A stretch of 64,000 nt of DNA from CAVURS01 sp963795385 (GTDB lineage: Bacteria; Actinomycetota; Actinomycetes; Actinomycetales; CAVURS01). The notes under the pieces are model-generated. The model worked only from the letters and a program-made list of their open reading frames with translations, was not told the DNA's origin and made no database searches. This document shows, one piece after another, positions 35,511 to 43,422 of this stretch. How positions within the stretch are numbered: position 1 is the first letter of the stretch; the number at the start of each line of letters is the position of its first letter. The stretch is taken from positions 310,001 to 374,000 of the forward strand of contig CAWCHK010000014.1 in NCBI GenBank assembly GCA_963795385.1, in the 5' to 3' direction. Position numbers and translations under genes: made by a program.

Positions 35511-37556
35511 GTGCCTACCCGCCGCATTTCCCATCTGGCCGTGCCCGTCGGCGTCGTCGCCGTCGTGCTGCTGCTGGTGGTACCGCTGCCCGCCTTCCTG
35601 CTGGACCTGCTGATCGCCTTCAACATCACCCTGGCCCTCGTGGTGCTGCTGGTCTCCATCTCGGTGAAGCGACCGCTGGACTTCTCGGTCTTCCCCTCCC
35701 TCCTCCTCGTCGCGACCCTGCTGCGCCTCGGCCTGAACGTCGCGGCGACCCGCCTGGTGCTGCGCGACGGCTACGCGGGCAAGGTGATCGAGTCGTTCGG
35801 CCACTTCGTCGTGGGCGGCTCGCTGGTCATCGGCCTGGTCATCTTCCTGATCCTCATCGTGATCCAGTTCGCGGTCATCACCAACGGTGCCGGCCGGGTC
35901 GCCGAGGTCGGTGCACGCTTCACCCTGGACGCGATGCCGGGCAAGCAGATGGCCATCGACGCGGACCTGAACTCCGGCCTGATCGACGAGCACGAGGCTC
36001 GCCGCCGCCGGGCCGAGGTCGCCTCCGAGGCGGACTTCTACGGCGCGATGGACGGTGGCAGCAAGTTCGTCAAGGGCGATGCCATCGCGGCCATCGTCAT
36101 CACGATCATCAACCTGGTCGGCGGCTTCGCGATCGGCATGCTGCAGCGCGGCATGAGCCCGCAGGAGGCCCTGCACAGCTACAGCCTGCTGACGATCGGC
36201 GACGGCCTGGTCTCGCAGATCCCCGCCCTGCTGATGTCGGTGTCCACCGGCCTGATCGTCACCCGGGCCACCACCCAGGACGACATGGGCACCGACGCGG
36301 CCAACCAGATCGCCGCGCAGCCGCGTGCCTTGTACGTCGCGGGTGCGGCCGCGATCACCATCGCGATCATCCCGGGACTGCCCAAGATCCCGTTCCTGCT
36401 CGTCGGCTGCGGCGTCATCGTCATCGCCCAGCGGGTCTCGGCCGCGGCCAAGGCCCGCGAGGAGGCGCCGGCGGTCGACGCGGCCCCCGCCCCCGCGATG
36501 GACACCCCCGAGGCGGTGCTGTCCACGCTCTCGGTCGATGTCCTCGAGATCGTCCTCTCCGCCGACCTGGTCGACCTGGTCGACACCCAGCGCGGCGGCG
36601 ACCTCCTGGACCGCGTGCGGGCCCTGCGCCGCAAGGTCGCCGACGAGCTCGGGCTGGTCATGCCGCCCGTCCGCACCCGCGACAGCCTCGACCTGCAGCC
36701 CTCGACGTACTCGGTGCGGATCAGTGGCGTGGAGGTGGCCGAGGGCCGCCTGCCCGTCGGGCACATCCTGGCCATCGGCGAGGACCTGGCCGCGCTGCCC
36801 GGCCAGGACACCCGCGAGCCGGTCTTCGGCCTCGCCGCGAAGTGGGTGCCGGCGGAGCTGCGCCAGCAGGCCGAGCTCTACGGCGCCACCGTCGTCGACC
36901 GGTCGTCGGTGCTGATCACGCACCTGGGCGAGGTCGTCCGCCAGCACGCCAGCCGGCTGCTCGGCCGCGAGGACGTCCGGGCCCTGCTCGACCATCTCAA
37001 GCGCACCCACCCGGTCGTCGTCGAGGAGCTCACGCCCGCGCTGCTCACCACCGGCGAGATCCAGCGTGTGCTGCAGTCGCTGCTCGACGAGCAGGTGCCG
37101 ATCCGCGACCTGGTCCGGATCTTCGAGGCCCTCTCGTTGCGGGCCAAGGTCTCCGCGGACCTCGACGGCCTGGTCGAGGCGGCCCGGCTCGGGCTCGGGC
37201 CGGCCCTGGCCGCCGTCCACGCCCGAGGCGGCCTGCTCCAGGTCCTCACCCTCGACCCGCTCGCCGAGCAGCAGCTGGTCGAGTCGGTCCGGCCGGGCGA
37301 CCTGGGCTCCGGCCTGGCGCTGCCGGCCGGCGCGGTGGAGCGCCTGGTGGACTCCACGCTCTCCCGCCTGCGAGCCGCCGAGGACCTCGGCCACTCACCC
37401 GTCCTGGTCTGCGCCGCCCCCCTGCGGGCACCGCTGAGCCGGCTGCTGCGCACCAGCGCGCCGAGGCTCGCCGTCCTGTCGTACGCCGAGATCGACCCCA
37501 ACCTGCGGATCGAGACGCTGGGAGTGATTGCGCATGTCGACGCACTTGTTGCTTGA
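35511..37556 (+). CDS. flhA: Flagellar export gate protein FlhA
   Basis: 681 residues from a GTG at 35511. Eight membrane helices in the first 320 residues, with the conserved cytoplasmic loop FHIPEP region around 'NGAGRVAEVGARFTLDAMPG' and 'QMAIDADLNSGLIDEHEARR'. The C-terminal cytoplasmic domain begins near residue 345 and binds chaperone-substrate complexes. Central ring of the export gate. Confidence 0.96.
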   Translation: MPTRRISHLAVPVGVVAVVLLLVVPLPAFLLDLLIAFNITLALVVLLVSISVKRPLDFSVFPSLLLVATLLRLGLNVAATRLVLRDGYAGKVIESFGHFVVGGSLVIGLVIFLILIVIQFAVITNGAGRVAEVGARFTLDAMPGKQMAIDADLNSGLIDEHEARRRRAEVASEADFYGAMDGGSKFVKGDAIAAIVITIINLVGGFAIGMLQRGMSPQEALHSYSLLTIGDGLVSQIPALLMSVSTGLIVTRATTQDDMGTDAANQIAAQPRALYVAGAAAITIAIIPGLPKIPFLLVGCGVIVIAQRVSAAAKAREEAPAVDAAPAPAMDTPEAVLSTLSVDVLEIVLSADLVDLVDTQRGGDLLDRVRALRRKVADELGLVMPPVRTRDSLDLQPSTYSVRISGVEVAEGRLPVGHILAIGEDLAALPGQDTREPVFGLAAKWVPAELRQQAELYGATVVDRSSVLITHLGEVVRQHASRLLGREDVRALLDHLKRTHPVVVEELTPALLTTGEIQRVLQSLLDEQVPIRDLVRIFEALSLRAKVSADLDGLVEAARLGLGPALAAVHARGGLLQVLTLDPLAEQQLVESVRPGDLGSGLALPAGAVERLVDSTLSRLRAAEDLGHSPVLVCAAPLRAPLSRLLRTSAPRLAVLSYAEIDPNLRIETLGVIAHVDALVA

Positions 37557-38898
37557 GGGCGAGGACATCGAGTCCGTGCTGACCCGGCTCCGGGACGAGC
37601 ACGGGCCGGACGCCAAGATCATCCAGGCCGAGATGGTGCGGGTCGGCGGCATCGCGGGCTTCTTCGCGCGCAAGCGCTACGAGGTCACCGTCGAGGTCGA
37701 CGAGGACGCGCCCGTCGCCGGGCCGACGCCGTTCGTCCTGCCCGACCTGGGCCCGATCGCCGCACGCCCGCCGGCCCCCGCGCCGATGGCCGGGATCGAG
37801 GCCCTCCTGAGCGCCGCCGAGCACGGTGACCAGGCCGAGATCGGCGGGGCCGTCCTGGCCGAGAACGCCCGCGCCGCAACGCCCCCGGCGACGCCTGCAG
37901 CGACGCCCACGGGATTGCCCACTGCGACGCCCACAGGGTTGCCGCCCGTCGAGTCAGTCACGCTGCCCGACTCGCCGGCGCCGCTGCGGGACATCGCGAT
38001 GCAGGGCTGGCACCGACCGGTCTCGACCGAGGGACTGGTGTTCCAGAACGTCCTCAGCTCGCTGACGCGGGGCATGGAGGAGCGCCAGGCGGCGGTACCC
38101 GTCGTCGAGCCGCTCGGCCCGACCGCGGCGTACGGCGAGCCGACCCCGGAGCCGCCGCCGGCCGAGCCCGCCCCCGCGGAGCAGGCAGCTACGACGGCGG
38201 TCAAGGGCCCCGCCCTGGCCGAGCTCGAGCGGACCCGCTCCCGGCTCGCCGCCATCGGCATCCCGGCCCGCCTGGTCGCCGGCGTGACCTGCGCCGAGCC
38301 ACTGCTCGCGCTGCGCGACGTCGTGGACACCCTGGCCGCGCCGACCCGCCCGCAGTGGCGGTCCTCGGCGACCCGCGGCGGGGCCGTCATCGTCGTCCTC
38401 GGGTCCTGGGCGCTGGCCCGGCCCACCGTGCAGCGGATGGTCGAGGAGTTCGGCATCGACCCGGACGCCGTCCTCGCCGTCGCCACCCCGGCGGGTGACG
38501 ACGGCCTCGCCGGGCACGCCGTCCGCAGCCACGCGGCCGCGATCGCGCTGGTCCGGCAGACCCGCCAGGCCCACAGCGCCGCGGTCGTCGTCGTCGATCC
38601 CGGCCCGTCGATGCACACGGCCGCCCGCGTCGCGGCGCTGGTCGGCACGCTCGAGCCGCAGTTCACCGTCGTCGCCGCCGACGCGACCGACGACCTGGAC
38701 GCCGCCCGCACGGCCCTCGACGCCTTGGACCGGGCCGGCCTCGCGGCCGACGCGGTCGCCGTCGAGGGCGTGGCCCGCACCGACCGTCCGGCTGCGGTGT
38801 TCGAGCTGCCGGCGCCGGTCAGCTGGGTCGACGGTCGGCCCGCCACCCGCGGCGGCTGGCTCGGCCTGCTGATGGACGCGCTCCCGGCGGCCCGCTGA
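37534..38898 (+). CDS. flhF: FlhF-like protein with a degenerate GTPase domain
   Basis: 454 residues from the ATG at 37534, overlapping flhA by 23 bp. 'LRDEHGPDAKIIQAEMVRVG' with 'GFFARKRYEVTVEVDEDAPV' is the FlhF/FtsY-like N-terminal B region. A 150-residue Pro/Ala-rich linker follows. Where FlhF has its SRP-GTPase P-loop (GPTGVGKTT) this protein reads 'GGAVIVVLGSWALARPTVQR', without Lys or Thr. The later D-x-P motif is kept in outline ('AVVVVDPGPSMHTAARVAAL'). GTP hydrolysis is therefore doubtful. It keeps the flhA-flhF order, so a role in flagellar placement is plausible. Confidence 0.75.
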   Translation: MSTHLLLEGEDIESVLTRLRDEHGPDAKIIQAEMVRVGGIAGFFARKRYEVTVEVDEDAPVAGPTPFVLPDLGPIAARPPAPAPMAGIEALLSAAEHGDQAEIGGAVLAENARAATPPATPAATPTGLPTATPTGLPPVESVTLPDSPAPLRDIAMQGWHRPVSTEGLVFQNVLSSLTRGMEERQAAVPVVEPLGPTAAYGEPTPEPPPAEPAPAEQAATTAVKGPALAELERTRSRLAAIGIPARLVAGVTCAEPLLALRDVVDTLAAPTRPQWRSSATRGGAVIVVLGSWALARPTVQRMVEEFGIDPDAVLAVATPAGDDGLAGHAVRSHAAAIALVRQTRQAHSAAVVVVDPGPSMHTAARVAALVGTLEPQFTVVAADATDDLDAARTALDALDRAGLAADAVAVEGVARTDRPAAVFELPAPVSWVDGRPATRGGWLGLLMDALPAAR

Positions 38899-39128
38899 TG
38901 CTGACCCCCGCCGGCCTGGTCATCGCGCTCGTGCTCTCCGCCCCCGCCCTGTGGGCCGCCGGCAACGGCTCGCTCGGGATGGGCGCCGCCCTGCTGCGCC
39001 TGCTCGCGGCGTTCGTCCTGGTGGCCGTCGGCACCGCGATCCTGCGCCGGGTGACCGCGCCGCAGCCGCCGCAGGTCTCGGTGCTGCCGGACGAGCCGGC
39101 CGCCGGACGCCGCCGCGACGACTCCTGA
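38898..39128 (+). CDS. Small two-helix membrane protein
   Basis: 76 residues, ATG overlapping the flhF stop. Two predicted membrane helices (about 4-22 and 31-50: 'GLVIALVLSAPALWAAG', 'LLRLLAAFVLVAVGTAIL') and a short charged C-terminal tail. No family recognised. Its place between flhF and csrA suggests a flagellar accessory role. Confidence 0.65.
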   Translation: MLTPAGLVIALVLSAPALWAAGNGSLGMGAALLRLLAAFVLVAVGTAILRRVTAPQPPQVSVLPDEPAAGRRRDDS

Positions 39129-39159
39129 CCGCGACCGCCGTACGGGCCGCCCGTACACC

Positions 39160-39165
39160 TATGCT
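39160..39165 (+). promoter_or_regulatory. -10 box of a possible leaderless csrA promoter
   Basis: TATGCT ends 6 nt before the GTG of csrA. The TAnnnT form and spacing fit a housekeeping leaderless promoter, which would let csrA be made independently of the flagellar operon. Confidence 0.4.
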
Positions 39166-39171
39166 GACCGG

Positions 39172-39420
39172 GTGCTGGTCCTGACCCGGAATGTCGGCGA
39201 GAGCGTCGTCATCGGCGACGAGATCATCGTGAAGGTCATCGAGGTCAGGGGCGACGTCGTCCGGATCGGCGTCGAGGCACCCACCTCCGTGCGGATCTAC
39301 CGCGAGGAGCTCTACCGCGCGCTGGTCGAGGCCAACCGCGCCGCGGCCGCCGGCCCGCAGGAGGAGCTCAGCGCGGTGCTGGCCCAGGCCGCGAAGAACG
39401 TACGCCGCCCGTCCCCCTGA
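39172..39420 (+). CDS. csrA: Carbon storage regulator CsrA
   Basis: 82 residues from a GTG at 39172. 'LVLTRNVGESVVIGDEIIVK' and 'VRIGVEAPTSVRIYREELYR' are the strands of the CsrA dimer, including the RNA-contact Arg near residue 42 (VRIYREE), with a longer than usual Ala-rich tail. CsrA blocks translation by binding ANGGA motifs. The flagellin leader at 13657-13705 has two, and the antagonist FliW is encoded at 9178-9582. Confidence 0.95.
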   Translation: MLVLTRNVGESVVIGDEIIVKVIEVRGDVVRIGVEAPTSVRIYREELYRALVEANRAAAAGPQEELSAVLAQAAKNVRRPSP

Positions 39421-39465
39421 ACCGTCGCACGGATCGGGGCCGGCGCGGATCGGGACGAGCGGGAG

Positions 39466-40659
39466 CTACGCCGCCGAGTTCTGCCGGGGCAGGGTGTTCA
39501 GCCAGCCCAGCGCCTCGAGGTACGCCGGCCACGACTCGTCCTGGCCGAACGGCTCGCCGCTCAGGTAGCGCCGGGTCCGCCGCAGGGCCGCACCGAGCGA
39601 ACCCTCACCGTGCAGGATCGCCGCCCGGATCGCCGGGGCCGCAGCCACGGTGTCCAGGACCTCCTCGTTGGTGGCGCCCAGGATCGGCGCGACCCCGTCG
39701 AGCAGGCCGACCAGGAACGCCGGCGCCGGCTCACCGCCCTCGGCGGTCACCAGCAGCTCGCACATCCGGGCCGCGATCAGCACGTTGTCGATGGCCGCCG
39801 TGGACTGGCCGCTGTCGGAGAGCATCATCAGGCTGACCCAGCCGGCCAGCGCGCGCGGGCCGACCAGCACGATCGCCTGGCGCAGGGAGCTGACCTCGCG
39901 GGAGAGCCCGGAGGCCGAGCTGTTGGCCAGCCGCAGGACCCGGTAGCTCAGGCCGACGTCGGCGCGCAGCAGGCGCTCGATCTCGGCCGGGTCCGGGGAG
40001 TCCTCGTGGAGTACGGCAGCGAGCTGCATCGCGACCGCCTGGCTGGCCGTGACGCCACCCACCTGGGGCTGCGGCCGGTCGAAGAGGTAGCCCTCGAACA
40101 GGTCGAAGCCCGCCTCCAGACAGCGCTGGAAGGTCTCCTCGTCCTCGACCCGCTCGGCGAGCGCGAGCGCGTTGCGGCGGTGGACCAGCTCGACGACGGC
40201 GGTGAGCTCGTCCAGGGCGATGTCCAGCCGGTCGACCTTGACCACGTCGGCGAGGTTGAGCAGCTGCTCGACGTCGTCCTGGCCCATGAAGTCGTCGATC
40301 GCGATCCGGAAGCCGAGGCTCTTCAGCTCCTCGACGGCGGCGTGCACCTCGGGGCTGTCGACGACGCCGCCGACCAGCTCGACGACGGTGCTCTCCGGCG
40401 GCGCGACGTGCACCAGCCGGGAGAGCAGGAAGCCCTCGTCGACGTTGAGGTAGAGGGGGTGGCCGCCGCGCAGGCGGTCCCACCCGATGTCCAGCATGGC
40501 CGTGACCAGGGACGTGGCGCTCGCCTCGCTGCCGTCGAAGCCGCGTTCGGCATCCACTGGCCCACGAAAGAGCAGCTCGTACGCCTGCAGCACGCGGTGC
40601 CGATCGACGATGCTCTGCCGCGCGATCCGCACGACAGGCTGATGCTGACCCGAGGTCAC
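39466..40659 (-). CDS. EAL-HDOD protein (YuxH family)
   Basis: 397 residues from the GTG at 40659 behind CTGGAG; upstream sequence in frame has no better start. The N-terminal half is a degenerate EAL domain: 'VRIARQSIVDRHRVLQAYEL' places a non-EAL 'YELLFRG' at the catalytic motif, with 'IAIDDFMGQDDVEQLLNLAD' and 'ALAERVEDEETFQRCLEAGF' further on. The C-terminal half is HDOD ('LLRADVGLSYRVLRLANSSA', 'LRQAIVLVGPRALAGWVSLM'). Such proteins usually sense or bind c-di-GMP rather than cleave it. The promoter carries an exact GCCGATAA box. Confidence 0.88.
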   Translation of the reverse strand: MTSGQHQPVVRIARQSIVDRHRVLQAYELLFRGPVDAERGFDGSEASATSLVTAMLDIGWDRLRGGHPLYLNVDEGFLLSRLVHVAPPESTVVELVGGVVDSPEVHAAVEELKSLGFRIAIDDFMGQDDVEQLLNLADVVKVDRLDIALDELTAVVELVHRRNALALAERVEDEETFQRCLEAGFDLFEGYLFDRPQPQVGGVTASQAVAMQLAAVLHEDSPDPAEIERLLRADVGLSYRVLRLANSSASGLSREVSSLRQAIVLVGPRALAGWVSLMMLSDSGQSTAAIDNVLIAARMCELLVTAEGGEPAPAFLVGLLDGVAPILGATNEEVLDTVAAAPAIRAAILHGEGSLGAALRRTRRYLSGEPFGQDESWPAYLEALGWLNTLPRQNSAA

Positions 40660-40717
40660 GGTGTCTCCAGTCTGTGCCTGCCCCTGCGCGGTCGAGACGT
40701 CCCGGCCGCCTCTTGCC

Positions 40718-40745
40718 TTATCGGCTGGTTCCGCCCCGCACCTGA
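40718..40745 (-). promoter_or_regulatory. FliA/WhiG-type promoter for the EAL-HDOD gene
   Basis: Minus strand: TCAG (40742-40745), 16 nt, GCCGATAA (40718-40725), an exact match to the -10 consensus. The leader is about 50 nt. Confidence 0.65.
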
Positions 40746-40760
40746 ACGTTTGGGACCGGT

Positions 40761-42515
40761 TCACCGGGTCCAGTAGAGGAGGCCGACCTGGGCGGCGGTC
40801 AAGGCCGTGCCGGCGTACACCGTGGCCTCGTCCAGCGAGCCGAGGAACGGCTTGTTGAGCGTGGTGCTGCTGTCCGTCCCGGGGTTGTTGGCGCCGGTCC
40901 ACTCCGCGCCCCAGCCGGAGAGGTTGCCGCAGCCCACCCGCCACCAGCCCGTGCTGGCCTCGGCCGCGTTGTTGGTGTCGGTGTCCCGCAGGACGCCGTC
41001 GACGTAGAGCGCCATGCCCGCCGAGCTGATCGTGGCGGCGGCCATGTGCCAGGCGCCGTCGTTGTACGCCGCGGAGGTGCTGGCCGCCCGGTCGGCGCCG
41101 TTGTAGACGCCGAACCAGACCTTGCCCGCGCCGTCCATGTAGAGGTGCCGGTCGTAGTTGCCGCCCGAGCCCGCGACGCCGACACCGGTGCGCGGCGTCT
41201 CGAAGCCGATCAGCTTGCCCCCGCCCGTGTAGCCGGCGGCGGTCTTGAACCAGATGATCTCGGTGAAGACGGCCGGGCCGGCGATTGCCGTCGTCGAGGT
41301 CGTGTTGACGCAGGCCGTCGAGGTCGTCGCCGTCACCGCGGCGTTGGGCGTCGTGTCAGGCGTCCCGCCGGGGACGTTGCGCGAGTAGGTCCCGGCGTAC
41401 GTCCCGGGATGACCGCTGCCCGAGCTGTCGGCGGCGCTGCTGACGCCGGTGGCCTCTCCCAGCTTCCAGTAGAGGTAGGGCGTCACCCCCGGCGCGATGG
41501 ACGTCACCGTGGTCGGGTAGCTGTACGCCGGCACGGTCCAGCTCGAGCCGGTCGTCCGGGTGGTGGCGCTGAACGCCGCGGACGTCCCCGGCACGAGCAG
41601 CGCGGTCGCGCCGACCAGGCCGAAGGTCGCCCGCACCACCGCCGTACGGCGACGCTGGGCCCGGCGCTCGAGCCGGACCACCCGGCGGGCCTCGGCCCGC
41701 GTGACGGGCGCGACCTCGTCGTCCTCGTCCTCGTCGTCGTTCTCGTCGTTCTCGTCGTCCTCGTCGTCGTCGTCCTCGTGGTCCCGCGCGACGGCCCAGG
41801 CCGCGACGCCGAGCCCGAGCAGGAACAACCCGAGAAGCAGGAACTGCCCGGTCATCGCCCAGACGAGCGGAAGGCCGGCCCAGCGGACGAGCAGCCGGCC
41901 GATGCCGCGAACCTGCCTGTCCTGCAAGTGAACCGGGTCGGCGGTCGGGTTCGCGTCACCCTTGGTCGTCATCGACCCGTCGGGGTTCACGGCGATGACC
42001 CGGTGGCTCTTGACGGCGCCGGGCAGGGCCGGGTCGTCGAAGACCGTGACGTGGCCCAGCAGGTCCCGTGAGTCGTGATCGGGTGAGGCCAGCACGACGT
42101 CGCCGACCTTGATCCGCGGCTCCATCGAGCCGGACTTCACGACGTACGGGCGCCACCCGATGACGAGCGGCAGCAGGGTGATGACCAGGCAGCCCGCGAC
42201 GAAGGCGAGGACCGTCCGGCCGAGGACGCCGGTGGTCAGCCGCAAGTTGCCGTAGCGCTCGGCGACGGGCGACTCGAGAAGGGGTGGAGCGGTCGGCTCG
42301 ACCTCGAGGTCAGGGGCGGGAAGGACGGCCGGCCCGGCTGCGCTGACGGCACCCGCGGCGCTCGCGGTGAGCGAGGCGCGGGCGGCCCGGGCCGCCACGA
42401 CGGCGGCGTCGGCGCGGGTGGCCCGCTCGGCCCGCTCGGCCCGCTCGCGGGCCGCGTCGCCGTCGCCCGAGGGGCGCCCGGTGACCGGGTCGAACCACTC
42501 GGCGGGGAGGCTCAC
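40761..42515 (-). CDS. SipW-type signal peptidase fused to a LamG-like domain
   Basis: 584 residues from a GTG at 42515. Residues 1-85 are a charged Ala-rich cytoplasmic lead. A membrane helix ('TVLAFVAGCLVITLLPLVIG') comes before the signal peptidase core: the Ser in 'YVVKSGSMEPRIKVGDVVLA' and the His in 'GAVKSHRVIAVNPDGSM' form the Ser/His pair of the archaeal/SipW class. A second helix follows, then an acidic run of Asp/Glu (about 250-272) and a basic stretch. A third hydrophobic segment ends 'ALLVPGTSAAFSATTR', the SipW-type signal seen in the neighbouring substrate. The last 230 residues are a LamG-like beta-sandwich ('YLYWKLGEATG', 'GAWHMAAATISSAGMALYVD'). It likely processes the TasA-like protein encoded just upstream, and perhaps itself. 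Confidence 0.88.
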   Translation of the reverse strand: MSLPAEWFDPVTGRPSGDGDAARERAERAERATRADAAVVAARAARASLTASAAGAVSAAGPAVLPAPDLEVEPTAPPLLESPVAERYGNLRLTTGVLGRTVLAFVAGCLVITLLPLVIGWRPYVVKSGSMEPRIKVGDVVLASPDHDSRDLLGHVTVFDDPALPGAVKSHRVIAVNPDGSMTTKGDANPTADPVHLQDRQVRGIGRLLVRWAGLPLVWAMTGQFLLLGLFLLGLGVAAWAVARDHEDDDDEDDENDENDDEDEDDEVAPVTRAEARRVVRLERRAQRRRTAVVRATFGLVGATALLVPGTSAAFSATTRTTGSSWTVPAYSYPTTVTSIAPGVTPYLYWKLGEATGVSSAADSSGSGHPGTYAGTYSRNVPGGTPDTTPNAAVTATTSTACVNTTSTTAIAGPAVFTEIIWFKTAAGYTGGGKLIGFETPRTGVGVAGSGGNYDRHLYMDGAGKVWFGVYNGADRAASTSAAYNDGAWHMAAATISSAGMALYVDGVLRDTDTNNAAEASTGWWRVGCGNLSGWGAEWTGANNPGTDSSTTLNKPFLGSLDEATVYAGTALTAAQVGLLYWTR

Positions 42516-42641
42516 GGGACTCGCTTTCGGCGGGGCGGGGGTGTTCGGCGGGCGGAGGTGTTCAGGTGGGGCGGGAGCGGGGTCAGGTCCCGGCGGCCGA
42601 TGCCGCCGGGACCGTGACCACTCCCGGGCGTGCGGGGAGGC

Positions 42642-43256
42642 CTACTGGGCTTCCCACTGCAGGTCCGCGACGGCGGACGAGCTCTGCAGGGTGTTGTCGG
42701 TGACGGTCGACGGGAGCGACCAGGCGATCCGGTAGGCGACCCGCTCGTTGCCGCCGGCGAGCGCGTTGGAGACGGCCGCGGTCGCGTACGTCGTGGCGAA
42801 GCCCGAGAGGGTGCCGTTGTAGGCCGCGCCCGACGTGCCGCCGGCCCAGTTGCTGCAGCCCGCCGCGACGTTGGTGCTGGCGGAGACCGCTGCGGCGTCG
42901 ACCTGGAAGGTCAGGGCCGCGGCCAGGTTGGCGCCGTTGGTGCCGCCGATGGTGGTTCCGCGGTACATCTTCAGCGTCCCGGCGAGCGAGCCGGTCGACT
43001 CGACGGTGATGCACTTCACGCCCGAGACACCCGGCTTGATCCCGGTCTCGGAGAACAGGTTCGCGGTGGTGTCGGCGTACGCCGTGCCCCCGCCGTTGTT
43101 CTGCAGCTTGAGCTTCCCGGTCGCCCAGGAGTCGGCGGAGTTGCCGGTGGTGGCGGTGAAGGCAGCAGTGCTGCCCTGCCAGACGAGCAGGCCGGCTGCG
43201 AGGAGGCCGGCGACGGGCGCGGCGGCGCGGACGAGGCGGCGGTTGGTGCGGTTCAT
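42642..43256 (-). CDS. TasA-like secreted protein with a SipW-dependent signal
   Basis: 204 residues from an ATG at 43256. The signal is 'APVAGLLAAGLLVWQGSTAA' followed by 'FTATTGNSADSWATGKLKL', the SipW-dependent pattern (hydrophobic stretch, then AAFTATT and a Trp-rich early mature region). The mature part is a single beta-rich domain with two Cys, like camelysin/TasA proteins, which form extracellular fibres in biofilm matrix or act as proteases in other bacteria. The dedicated peptidase follows 126 bp downstream. The promoter is of flagellar type. Fibre formation here is inferred. Confidence 0.85.
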   Translation of the reverse strand: MNRTNRRLVRAAAPVAGLLAAGLLVWQGSTAAFTATTGNSADSWATGKLKLQNNGGGTAYADTTANLFSETGIKPGVSGVKCITVESTGSLAGTLKMYRGTTIGGTNGANLAAALTFQVDAAAVSASTNVAAGCSNWAGGTSGAAYNGTLSGFATTYATAAVSNALAGGNERVAYRIAWSLPSTVTDNTLQSSSAVADLQWEAQ

Positions 43257-43318
43257 GTTGGTGGCTTTCGCTGAGAAGGAGTGTGAGGCCGGGCGGTGCC
43301 GGTCCCGATTCCGGGTGA

Positions 43319-43336
43319 CTCACCCGTTCGGGTGAG
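43319..43336. promoter_or_regulatory. Palindrome in the TasA-like gene leader
   Basis: CTCACCCG-TT-CGGGTGAG, a perfect 8-bp inverted repeat just downstream of the promoter at 43351-43378. The core CCGTTCGG also occurs on the minus strand at 43358-43365 and 43404-43411, so a protein operator or an RNA hairpin is possible. Confidence 0.5.
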
Positions 43337-43350
43337 CGACCGACGACAAC

Positions 43351-43378
43351 CCATCGGCCGAACGGGTGAAGAACTTGA
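43351..43378 (-). promoter_or_regulatory. FliA/WhiG-type promoter for the TasA-like/peptidase operon
   Basis: Minus strand: TCAA (43375-43378), 16 nt, GCCGATGG (43351-43358). The boxes and spacing are identical to the flhA promoter. The leader is about 85-90 nt. Confidence 0.6.
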
Positions 43379-43422
43379 GTCGTCAACTTCCCGATCCGCT
43401 GGGCCGAACGGATGACCGGCCT

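Noticed and set aside
33834..37394. A 1186-codon open frame on the minus strand across fliR-flhA
   Set aside because: It is the mirror of well-conserved flagellar genes; composition is His/Arg/Gly/Gln low-complexity and no family pattern is visible.
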